This document shows positions 1 through 7,335 of a stretch of 7,955 bases of DNA, piece by piece. The notes beneath the pieces are model-generated. The model made no database searches and had not been told where the DNA came from. It was given only the letters and a program-made list of their open reading frames with translations. Numbering within the stretch: the first letter of the stretch is position 1; each line of letters begins with the position of its first letter. The DNA is from Clostridiales bacterium (GTDB lineage: Bacteria > Bacillota > Clostridia > Peptostreptococcales > T1SED10-28): positions 1-7,955 of the forward strand of contig SLKF01000068.1 of the NCBI GenBank assembly GCA_007134725.1. The letters are read 5' to 3'. The translations under genes were made by a program, and so were the position numbers.

Positions 1-78
1 GGAATTATCACGAATCAACCCCTGTTGGCTAAAGACATTTTAGGAAGAAATGTGGAGGAAGAACCGGAGGATGATTAA
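1..78 (+). CDS. C-terminal tail of an unidentified protein (cut by window edge)
   Basis: Frame 1 is open from the first base to a TAA at 76-78 and gives 25 residues ending in a very acidic tail (EEEPEDD). The middle reads NQPLLAKDILGRNV. The tail is too short for me to assign a family, and the rest of the gene lies left of the window. It is taken as real because a strong hairpin terminator follows 28 bases after the stop, and because it is the only plus-strand gene facing katG, so the two converge on that terminator. A near-perfect 16-base tandem repeat overlaps its last codons. Confidence 0.5.
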   Translation, partial: GIITNQPLLAKDILGRNVEEEPEDD

Positions 79-101
79 TTCCTGAGAGGATGATCAATTC
101 C
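67..101. repeat. 16-base tandem near-repeat over the stop codon of the left-edge gene
   Basis: GAGGATGATTAATTCC at 67-82 recurs as GAGGATGATCAATTCC at 86-101, with one mismatch and a 19-base period. The first copy contains the gene's last codons and its TAA stop. In the second copy the T-to-C change destroys the equivalent TAA. This looks like a small local duplication, possibly from replication slippage. No function is apparent. Confidence 0.6.
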
Positions 102-106
102 AGAAA

Positions 107-154
107 ACAGCAAAAGAAAACCCCCTGATAAATCAGGGGGTTTTCTTTTGCTGT
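107..154. terminator. Bidirectional intrinsic terminator between convergent genes
   Basis: A perfect 22-bp inverted repeat (arms 107-128 and 133-154) surrounds a 4-base loop, TAAA. The core is CCCCCTGA/TCAGGGGG, flanked by TTTTCTTTT on one side and its complement on the other. Each strand therefore reads as a G+C stem followed by a T-rich stretch. It lies between the stop of the left-edge plus-strand gene (78) and the stop of katG (191), as expected for a shared two-way terminator. A weaker 8-bp stem with two G-U pairs lies between it and the katG stop, at about 175-196. Confidence 0.92.
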
Positions 155-190
155 ATACAGTTTTAAAGCACTGAGTGCAGCACTTTATTA

Positions 191-2383
<2,193 letters not shown>

Positions 2384-2451
2384 TTAAAAGCCTCCTTTTC
2401 CGATTTGGTTAATCCTTGATCTTTTCGATGGAATTATTTTCATACATCACT

Positions 2452-2482
2452 TTTATACCCCATTTTATACAGTGCATAACAA
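2452..2482 (-). promoter_or_regulatory. Candidate katG promoter with a PerR-like palindrome
   Basis: In the 162-base dpaL-katG gap the minus strand carries TTGTTA (2477-2482) and TATAAA (2452-2457), with a long 19-base spacer. The same stretch also reads GTTATG, 14 bases, GGGTAT (2455-2480), whose second half equals the Bacillus sigma-B -10 consensus. Over it lies TTATGCACTGTATAA (2465-2479), a 15-mer matching 9 of the 14 defined positions of the PerR box TTATAATNATTATAA, all in the outer arms. PerR control of katG would fit known Gram-positive biology. Each match alone is weak. Confidence 0.3.
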
Positions 2483-2545
2483 AATTTCCGATAATTCAAT
2501 TTATATTTTCTTCCTTTTTGAACCGGAAAGGCTTTCCCCCACTTA

Positions 2546-3748
2546 TCAACTTGGACAAGTCCCTTCCCAGACAATTTTTCGATAACTTTCCTGATCCGTA
2601 TCCCCCTCCGTGGAAATACAAAGGATTCTTGATTCATTGTCTAACTGCAGCTGCTCTTTGACATTTCTTAAGTCCCGATGTTTCATTACCGCCGCCACAA
2701 ATCCAAGGGTTACAGCGCCACTCTCACCGGAGATGATTTTTTCATCCCCACCGATGGGATTACCAAGGATCCGCATCCCGTTGGCCGCAATAGGGTCCGG
2801 AAGGGATACGAAATTATCCGCAGTGTTTTTTAAAATATCCCAACCAATGGTAGACACTTCTCCACAGGCAAGCCCTGCCATGATCGTATCCAAATCTCCG
2901 GTTACCCGGTGTAGGGAACCGTCATTCGCCGTTACGGTTTTAAAAACACAATCCGCTTTGTCCGGCTCCACAATGGTAATAATCGGTTGATCTTTTCCCT
3001 TATAATAATCCGCAAAGAAAGCGGTTAAAGCCCCGGCCATGGCCCCCACCCCCGCTTGAAGAAAAATATGGCTAAGGGCTTCCCCCTTTAGCTGTTCCAC
3101 AATCTCCAGTCCCAGCGTAGTATATCCTTCCATAATCCAGCCGGGAATCTGTTCATAACCTTCCCAAGCGGTATCCTGAAGAAGCACCCAACCATTTTTT
3201 TTAGCTTGAGCATTTGCCAACCGCACCGTATCGTCATAGTTCATTTCTGTAATACAAGCCTCAGCCCCCAGGGCCTGTATGTTCCTTAAGCGCTCCAATG
3301 CACTTCCCTTGGGAAGATAGACCACACTTTTATACCCAAGCTCCTTTGCAGCCCAGGCAATGCCTCTCCCATGATTTCCGTCGGTGGCAGTGACAAAAGT
3401 AATATCTCCAATCTGCTCTTTGACACTTTTGCTTTGTAATTTCCGGAAGGATAATTCTTCGATGTCCACTGCCAATTTATTAGCAATATATCTTCCGATA
3501 CAATAAGTACCTCCCAAGGCTTTAAAGGCATTCAAACCAAATCGGTAACTCTCATCTTTTATATAAATACTATTCACCCCTAAGTACTTCGATAGTTGTG
3601 AAAGCTCTATGAGCGGTGTTACAGAGTAATCCGGAAAACTCTCATGAAAGGCCCTTGCTTTTTTTGCATTTTCCACCCCAAAGGGATTTGAAGAAGTGCT
3701 TTTTAGTCGAGCATTCCTGTTATGGAGAACTTTAATATTCTTGATCAT
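2546..3748 (-). CDS. dpaL: Diaminopropionate ammonia-lyase (YgeX/DpaL family)
   Basis: This is a PLP fold-type II lyase that converts 2,3-diaminopropionate to pyruvate and two ammonia molecules. Its 400 residues match the family's usual length. The PLP lysine is Lys76 in GLNAFKALGG. TATDGNHG (121-127) carries the acidic residue corresponding to E. coli Asp120, and LLQDTAWEG carries the counterpart of Asp189. QAGVGAMAGA (231-240) is the phosphate-binding glycine loop. The C-terminus (STEGDTD, IVWEG) is also typical. The ATG at 3748 follows a strong site, AAGGAGGGAG, 3-4 bases upstream. It lies 172 bases after iclR in the same direction, and that gap contains inverted repeats suggesting separate control. 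Together with tryptophanase it suggests fermentation of unusual or plant- and peptide-derived amino acids. A role for dpaL in nonribosomal-peptide or ODAP-type toxin breakdown is possible but not shown here. Confidence 0.93.
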   Translation of the reverse strand: MIKNIKVLHNRNARLKSTSSNPFGVENAKKARAFHESFPDYSVTPLIELSQLSKYLGVNSIYIKDESYRFGLNAFKALGGTYCIGRYIANKLAVDIEELSFRKLQSKSVKEQIGDITFVTATDGNHGRGIAWAAKELGYKSVVYLPKGSALERLRNIQALGAEACITEMNYDDTVRLANAQAKKNGWVLLQDTAWEGYEQIPGWIMEGYTTLGLEIVEQLKGEALSHIFLQAGVGAMAGALTAFFADYYKGKDQPIITIVEPDKADCVFKTVTANDGSLHRVTGDLDTIMAGLACGEVSTIGWDILKNTADNFVSLPDPIAANGMRILGNPIGGDEKIISGESGAVTLGFVAAVMKHRDLRNVKEQLQLDNESRILCISTEGDTDQESYRKIVWEGTCPS

Positions 3749-3759
3749 AAACTCCCTCC

Positions 3760-3840
3760 TTACTTCTTTCTTTTTTTCATTTTTCCAATGATCATTGCAT
3801 CCAATTTTCTGTTCACTATAGTTTTATCCGTGGATGCCAT
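3760..3840 (-). CDS. Possible 26-codon leader ORF or gene remnant before dpaL
   Basis: An ATG at 3838-3840 opens 26 codons, MASTDKTIVN then a basic end KMKKRKK, closing with a TAA at 3760-3762 that overlaps the dpaL ribosome site (TAAGGAGGG). This placement would allow translational coupling. The frame stays open upstream to a TAG at 3916-3918, 51 codons in all, and that part also reads like protein (FQYPDGFIPPT). The ATG has no Shine-Dalgarno sequence, so a decayed C-terminal gene fragment is about as likely as a leader peptide. I recognise no family. Confidence 0.22.
   Translation of the reverse strand: MASTDKTIVNRKLDAMIIGKMKKRKK
3786..3797. repeat. 12-bp perfect palindrome upstream of dpaL
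   Basis: CAATGATCATTG is perfectly self-complementary and lies 38 bases before the dpaL start codon. Its position would suit an operator for the neighbouring IclR regulator or another dimeric protein. It shares an AAT...ATT character with the palindrome upstream of tnaA, but the half-site spacing differs. Confidence 0.4.
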
Positions 3841-3863
3841 ACTGGCAGTTGGTGGGATAAAAC
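3821..3863. repeat. Two-tier inverted repeat in the iclR-dpaL gap
   Basis: GTTTTATCC (3821-3829) and GGATAAAAC (3855-3863) form perfect 9-bp arms around 25 bases. Inside that loop, TGCCA (3835-3839) and TGGCA (3843-3847) form a second stem with a 3-base loop. The structure could be a regulatory hairpin in the dpaL leader or a paired operator. There is no T tract after it, so it is not an intrinsic terminator. Confidence 0.5.
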
Positions 3864-3920
3864 CATCCGGGTATTGAAAAACACCCAGGAAAGAGATCCT
3901 ATTCCCCCTCGGATGCTATT

Positions 3921-4667
3921 TTAAAACTTTGATGAAATTTCCAAAGCGGTATCTACCACCTTATCAATAAAAACCTTCTCATTTTCTATTCGAAAAGTTG
4001 GCACTGAAATACTAATGGCGGCGATACAGTGTCGCATTTCATCAAATATCGGTGCACCAAAACACGTGAGCCCTTCCTCCACTTCTTCCCGGTCAATGGC
4101 AAATCCATTCTCCCTGACGGTTTTTAAGGATTCCCCAATCAAATTTCGGTCCGTAAGGGTCCGATTGTTATAAGCTCTTAAGGGTTCCTTGGAATTCATC
4201 AACTGGTCATAACAACCATTGCTGTTAAAGGCTAATAAACATTTCCCTACGGAGGTGGCATGAAGCTGTCGTTTATCTCCTATATTCGGAACCGCGGAAA
4301 ACTTTCTTTCCGGATTGGCTTTTAACACCGTCACCGCATAAATTCCTTGGGCAATGGAAACATTTACACTTTCATTTATTTCCTGAGCCAGTAATTGGAT
4401 CACCCTTTGTGCCTGTTTTTCCAGTTGACTTACGGTTTCGGTTTTGCTTCCGATTAAGTAGGGTTTGATGGTCAGGTAGTATTTCTTTGTTTCCTGTTCC
4501 CGATAAAGATAGCCCGCCTCTTCTAAGGTTATTACCAATCGGTGGGCTGTACTGCTTGGAAAAAGTAGTTTTTCACCAATTTCAGCGATGCTCCAGGCCG
4601 GCTTTTCTGTGAAAAGTTCCAAGATGTTCAGGGCTTTTGTCACCGATTGGATGCTTCCTTTGCTCAT
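3921..4667 (-). CDS. IclR-family transcriptional regulator
   Basis: The 248-residue length is normal for the family. Residues about 8-66 form the N-terminal winged helix-turn-helix, with the recognition region SIAEIGEKLLFPSSTAHRL at 26-44. Residues about 75-248 form the IclR effector-binding domain, with the hallmark stretches LHATSVGKCLLAF (135-147) and REEVEEGLTCFGAPIFD (193-209). IclR proteins bind palindromes as dimers or tetramers and respond to small organic acids or amino-acid breakdown products; the ligand here is unknown. The gene lies between tnaA and dpaL on the same strand, so these two catabolic genes are the likely targets. The start at 4667 is preceded by GGGGG at 4676-4680, 8 bases away. 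The terminator after tnaA ends only about 17 bases upstream, leaving no room for a promoter between it and the start codon. Confidence 0.95.
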   Translation of the reverse strand: MSKGSIQSVTKALNILELFTEKPAWSIAEIGEKLLFPSSTAHRLVITLEEAGYLYREQETKKYYLTIKPYLIGSKTETVSQLEKQAQRVIQLLAQEINESVNVSIAQGIYAVTVLKANPERKFSAVPNIGDKRQLHATSVGKCLLAFNSNGCYDQLMNSKEPLRAYNNRTLTDRNLIGESLKTVRENGFAIDREEVEEGLTCFGAPIFDEMRHCIAAISISVPTFRIENEKVFIDKVVDTALEISSKF

Positions 4668-4686
4668 TTATTTTTCCCCCTTTGAA

Positions 4687-4714
4687 AAAAGCCGGAGAAT
4701 AATCTCCGGCTTTT
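4687..4714 (-). terminator. Intrinsic terminator after tnaA, in front of iclR
   Basis: The 12-bp arms at 4687-4698 and 4703-4714 pair around a 4-base loop, with core GCCGGAGA/TCTCCGGC. On the minus strand the stem is followed by six Ts. It begins 14 bases after the tnaA stop and its T tract ends about 17 bases before the iclR start. It could end tnaA transcripts and also act as an attenuator limiting iclR expression. Confidence 0.88.
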
Positions 4715-4728
4715 AATTACACTCTTAC

Positions 4729-6108
4729 TTATATCAGAGGCTTTAGTTTCGCTGTGAAGTGTCTTAAGATCGGAGGTTCCCAGGTTATGCTATAACCCTT
4801 CAGACTGTCCGCCTTTTGTTGAATGGCAATTAAGGCTTCTACAATCACATCTAAATGGGATTGAGTATACACTCTTCTTGGCACTGCCAGTCGGGTAAAC
4901 TCGAACTCCGACTCAATCTGCTCTCCCGTATCCGGGTTGTTCCCCATCATATAGGAACCAATATCACAAGATCGAATACCGGCTTCTATATACAGTTCTA
5001 ATGCCAAGGTTTGTGCAGGGAACTGATGATAAGGAATATGGGGAAGCATTTTTTTCGCATCAAGGAAGAGGGCATGTCCACCGGCTGGGGATTGATGAGC
5101 AATTCCTGCTTCCTGCAGTTTACCCGCAAGATATTCAATTTGTCCCACTCGATATTGAAGATAATCATAATCCGTGCCTTCCTGTAATCCGATGGCCATG
5201 GCTTCTAAGTCCCGACCCGCCAGTCCACCGTAAGAAATAAATCCTTCTAAGGGTATGGTTCTCGCCTTTACGGTTTCAAAAAGATCATTTCGATCTTTAA
5301 TTCCGATTAAGCCTCCCATATTGATGATCGCATCTTTTTTCGCACTCATGGTAAAAATTTCTGCGTAGCTAAACATTTCTCTTGCGATATCTTTAATGGA
5401 TTTTTCTTGATATCCTTCTTCTCTTTGTTTAATAAAATAGGCATTTTCTGCGTAACGGGCAGCATCAATGCATACGGGAATATCATACTTTTTCGCTATT
5501 TCACTGGTTTCCCGCATATTTGCCATGGAAACCGGCTGGCCTCCTGCACTGTTGTTGGTAACCGTAATAATAATCAAACCAACGGTGTCCGCACCGTGCT
5601 CTTCAATTAAAGAGACCAGTCGTTCGTTATCCATATTTCCCTTAAAGGGATGATAGGCTTCGGTGTCTCTGGCTTCTTTAATGACACAATCAATCGCTCT
5701 TGCTCCGGCTATTTCCACATGAGCTCGGGTAGTATCAAAGTGCATATTGGAAATCGCGACTTTCCCTTCTTGTAAATACATGGGCATAACCACTTTTTCT
5801 GCCGCCCGACCCTGATGTACCGGTTGAAAAAACTGATATCCGAAGATGTCTTCAGCGGATTTCATCAACTGTTTGTAGCTTCTGGATCCGGAGTAGGCTT
5901 CATCTCCGATCATCATTCCGCTCCACTGCTGATCACTCATAGCACCGGTACCACTATCGGTTAAAAGGTCGATATAAACATCATCGGAGTTAAGAGCAAA
6001 CACATTGTAATTTGCCTCTTTGATTTTTTCAATACGTTCTTCCCGGCTGAGGATCTTGATCGGTTCCACCATTTTGATTTTAAAAGGTTCAGCGTAGTAC
6101 TTTGTCAT
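4729..6108 (-). CDS. tnaA: Tryptophanase (tryptophan indole-lyase)
   Basis: This is a PLP-dependent beta-eliminating lyase that splits L-tryptophan into indole, pyruvate and ammonia. Numbered from the chosen start it has 459 residues, the usual length. The PLP lysine is Lys258 in MSAKKDAI, Asp215 and Arg218 lie in [11 protein letters not shown], and Tyr72 is in GDEAYSGS. The close relative tyrosine phenol-lyase has an arginine (Arg381 in Citrobacter, SMERG) that selects tyrosine. Here the matching stretch is CDIGS, with Ile383 as in tryptophanases, and the C-terminus (LRHFTAKLK) is also TnaA-like. The front part ([15 protein letters not shown]) resembles the tryptophanases of anaerobes such as Porphyromonas. 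An in-frame ATG 7 codons upstream is rejected because AGGAGAG at 6115-6121 sits 6 bases before the ATG at 6108. The gene has its own promoter, a possible operator and a terminator, so it can be a single-gene transcript. Confidence 0.9.
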   Translation of the reverse strand: MTKYYAEPFKIKMVEPIKILSREERIEKIKEANYNVFALNSDDVYIDLLTDSGTGAMSDQQWSGMMIGDEAYSGSRSYKQLMKSAEDIFGYQFFQPVHQGRAAEKVVMPMYLQEGKVAISNMHFDTTRAHVEIAGARAIDCVIKEARDTEAYHPFKGNMDNERLVSLIEEHGADTVGLIIITVTNNSAGGQPVSMANMRETSEIAKKYDIPVCIDAARYAENAYFIKQREEGYQEKSIKDIAREMFSYAEIFTMSAKKDAIINMGGLIGIKDRNDLFETVKARTIPLEGFISYGGLAGRDLEAMAIGLQEGTDYDYLQYRVGQIEYLAGKLQEAGIAHQSPAGGHALFLDAKKMLPHIPYHQFPAQTLALELYIEAGIRSCDIGSYMMGNNPDTGEQIESEFEFTRLAVPRRVYTQSHLDVIVEALIAIQQKADSLKGYSITWEPPILRHFTAKLKPLI

Positions 6109-6114
6109 ATTGAT

Positions 6115-6121
6115 CTCTCCT
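6115..6121 (-). promoter_or_regulatory. tnaA ribosome-binding site that fixes the start
   Basis: AGGAGAG sits 6 bases upstream of the ATG at 6106-6108. The alternative ATG at 6129 has only A/T-rich sequence in front of it, and the ribosome site would then lie inside the coding region. Confidence 0.8.
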
Positions 6122-6164
6122 ATCATCATATATTTTTCATATTGGGTCCTGTTTCTTTCATTCC

Positions 6165-6193
6165 CACAATACGGGAATCATTCCCACATTGTG
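6165..6193. promoter_or_regulatory. Candidate IclR operator or leader hairpin at the tnaA start of transcription
   Basis: Thirteen-base arms (6165-6177 and 6181-6193) surround a 3-base centre. As DNA they mismatch at two positions; in the minus-strand RNA both become G-U pairs, giving a 13-bp stem. The middle, GGGAATCATTCCC (6173-6185), is a perfect palindrome about one base. It matches the E. coli IclR box GGAAATNATTTCC at 10 of 12 defined positions, with one symmetric change. It begins 3 bases after the tnaA -10 element, over the predicted transcription start, a typical place for a repressor. Binding by the encoded IclR protein is inferred. Confidence 0.6.
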
Positions 6194-6196
6194 AAC

Positions 6197-6225
6197 ATAT
6201 TAAAACAGAACTTCTTGTTTCTCAA
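6197..6225 (-). promoter_or_regulatory. tnaA promoter, sigma-A type
   Basis: The minus strand reads TTGAGA (6220-6225), a 17-base spacer, then TAATAT (6197-6202). The -35 matches at 5 of 6 positions and the -10 at 4 of 6, with ideal spacing and A/T-rich DNA upstream. The start would be near 6190, giving a leader of about 80 bases. A 6-base inverted repeat, ACAGAA (6226-6231) and TTCTGT (6205-6210), flanks the -35 and could be a second protein site. Confidence 0.65.
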
Positions 6226-6266
6226 TTCTGTACTTCTATTTTATATGATATTGATGAATTTTACAA

Positions 6267-6323
6267 GGCAAAACCAACTAAAAGAGTTCAGGGATTTCCC
6301 CGATACCTTTAGTTGATTTTGCC
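6267..6323. repeat. 16-bp inverted repeat with 25-base centre
   Basis: GGCAAAACCAACTAAA (6267-6282) pairs with TTTAGTTGATTTTGCC (6308-6323) with a single mismatch, which is a G-U pair in one strand's RNA. The centre contains a small GGGA-TT-TCCC stem (6291-6300). There is no flanking T tract, so it is unlikely to be a simple terminator. It lies between the photolyase remnant and the tnaA promoter. Possible roles are a large operator, an RNA structure at the end of the exoA transcript, or the leftover of a small mobile element. Confidence 0.6.
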
Positions 6324-6332
6324 CACTCTTTA

Positions 6333-6419
6333 TCAAATTCCCAGTTCTTTCTTCCCTTTCAACAAGCATACCGGATGATCATGAATTCTTAAATCCCGGC
6401 GAAACCAAATGGCATTCAT
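6333..6419 (-). pseudogene. Remnant of a DNA photolyase/cryptochrome N-terminus
   Basis: An ATG at 6417-6419, 22 bases after the exoA stop, opens MNAIWFRRDLRIHDHPV, the signature start of class I photolyases and cryptochromes (WFRRDLRxxD, then usually N/H-P-A-L). After about 17 residues the match ends, and the frame stops at a TGA (6333-6335) after 28 codons, whereas a working enzyme has about 450. A second frame, open from 6358 to 6281, reads KNWEFDKEWAKSTK and ends at a TAG, but I cannot link it to photolyase. The FAD-binding and catalytic parts are absent, so this is a relic of a light-driven DNA repair gene that lay next to exoA, or a chance short fragment left by recombination. Confidence 0.7.
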
Positions 6420-6441
6420 ATATTCACTTCTTTAAAGATCC

Positions 6442-7269
6442 CTACAAATCAATTTCAAATAATATTGGCGTGTGGTCTTGTCTTGGACCTGAATCAATCA
6501 TTTCAGATTTAATAACCCTATCGGCAATACGATCACTAACCAGCCAATAGTCAATTCTCCATCCTGAATTATTGATTTTACTTGTCTTTGCACGCTGAGC
6601 CCACCAGGTATAAACACCTGTTATATCACCGTGAATATTGCGAAAGGTATCTGTAAATCCTTTTGCTAAAAGATTTGTGAAGCCTTGACGCTCCTCTTCT
6701 GTAAAGCCGGCTGAATTACGGTTGTTATTAGGATGAGCCAAATCAATTTCTTTATGGGCTACGTTAAAATCACCCGTTGCAATAACATACTTCTTTTTAT
6801 CCAGATTTGCTAAATACTCTGCATAATTTTTGTCCCAAATCTGACGTTCTTTTAAACGATTCAAGCCATCCCCTGCATTAGGTGTATAAACTTGTGTTAA
6901 GTAGAATTCTTCAAACTCTAATGTGATGATTCGACCCTCAGAGTCCATGGTACCTGGTGCACCAAGTACCGGATAGGTAACGGATGGTTCCAAATCCTTC
7001 TTATATAAAAACATGGTACCTGCATAACCCTTGCGGGCTGGCTCCACTGAAGTATTCCAAACAATTTCATAATCAGCAAACTTATCCTTCAAAATTTCTA
7101 AATGCTTTTTAGTAGGACCCTTGTTAGGTAACTTTGTTTCCTGTAAGGCAATCACTTCCGGACTATATTCTATAATCCTGTTTAATACATCTCTAGATAA
7201 TAAAGCACGTGCTGAATCACTTGTTAATGCTGCATTTAATGAATCAATATTCCATGAAATAAACTTCAT
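6442..7269 (-). CDS. exoA: Exonuclease III / AP endonuclease (ExoA type)
   Basis: This is a Mg-dependent base-excision repair nuclease that cuts DNA at abasic sites and removes nucleotides from 3' ends. From the chosen start it has 275 residues, standard for the family. Catalytic residues are all visible: Asn7 (ISWNIDS), Glu44 (LQETKL), Tyr128 (QVYTPNAG), Asp167 and Asn169 (GDFNVAH), Asp240 (WRIDYWL), and Asp265-His266 (DHTPI). As I recall it, the closest match is the ExoA of streptococci and other lactic-acid bacteria (GPTKKH, EPARKGYAGTMFLYKK, TWWAQR-KTSKINN). The stretch also looks A+T-richer by eye than katG or dpaL, hinting at acquisition by transfer. An upstream ATG at 7296 is rejected because AAAGGAGG (7277-7284) sits 7 bases before the ATG at 7269. 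It follows the rRNA methyltransferase by 66 bases and may share its transcript. Confidence 0.95.
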   Translation of the reverse strand: MKFISWNIDSLNAALTSDSARALLSRDVLNRIIEYSPEVIALQETKLPNKGPTKKHLEILKDKFADYEIVWNTSVEPARKGYAGTMFLYKKDLEPSVTYPVLGAPGTMDSEGRIITLEFEEFYLTQVYTPNAGDGLNRLKERQIWDKNYAEYLANLDKKKYVIATGDFNVAHKEIDLAHPNNNRNSAGFTEEERQGFTNLLAKGFTDTFRNIHGDITGVYTWWAQRAKTSKINNSGWRIDYWLVSDRIADRVIKSEMIDSGPRQDHTPILFEIDL

Positions 7270-7276
7270 TGTTTTT

Positions 7277-7284
7277 CCTCCTTT
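7277..7284 (-). promoter_or_regulatory. exoA ribosome-binding site that fixes the start
   Basis: AAAGGAGG lies 7 bases upstream of the ATG at 7267-7269. It selects the start MKFISWN, which also matches the usual N-terminus of the family, over the ATG nine codons upstream. Confidence 0.85.
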
Positions 7285-7335
7285 ATATACCACCAACTAA
7301 ATTTTTCACATCTGTATCCTAAAGTAATCATAACT

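Noticed and set aside
2524..2537. GGAAAGGCTTTCC as a terminator after dpaL
   Set aside because: The stem is about 5 bp with a 3-base loop and is not followed by a T tract on the minus strand.
2440..2637. 65-codon minus-strand ORF overlapping the end of dpaL
   Set aside because: It overlaps dpaL in another frame by about 90 bases, has no clear ribosome site, and its Lys/Tyr-rich second half is what A+T-rich DNA yields by chance.
4729..6129. Start of tnaA at 6129 (seven codons longer)
   Set aside because: There is no ribosome site before it, whereas AGGAGAG is placed correctly for the ATG at 6108.
6126..6181. Tiny ORFs in the tnaA leader, including MIPVLWE (6158-6181) and an 11-codon ORF (6126-6161), as TnaC-like leader peptides
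   Set aside because: Neither has a convincing ribosome site. MIPVLWE has one Trp but lacks the length and the later Pro and Asp pattern of TnaC, and the first lies inside the operator palindrome.
7270..7296. Start of exoA at 7296 (nine codons longer)
   Set aside because: AAAGGAGG would fall inside the coding region, and the shorter start gives the standard family N-terminus.
6273..7301. Shared 10-mer ACCAACTAAA at 6273-6282 and 7292-7301, on either side of exoA, as direct repeats from an insertion
   Set aside because: It is only 10 bases of low complexity, not immediately at the gene ends, and has no transposase or terminal repeats with it. It is most likely chance.
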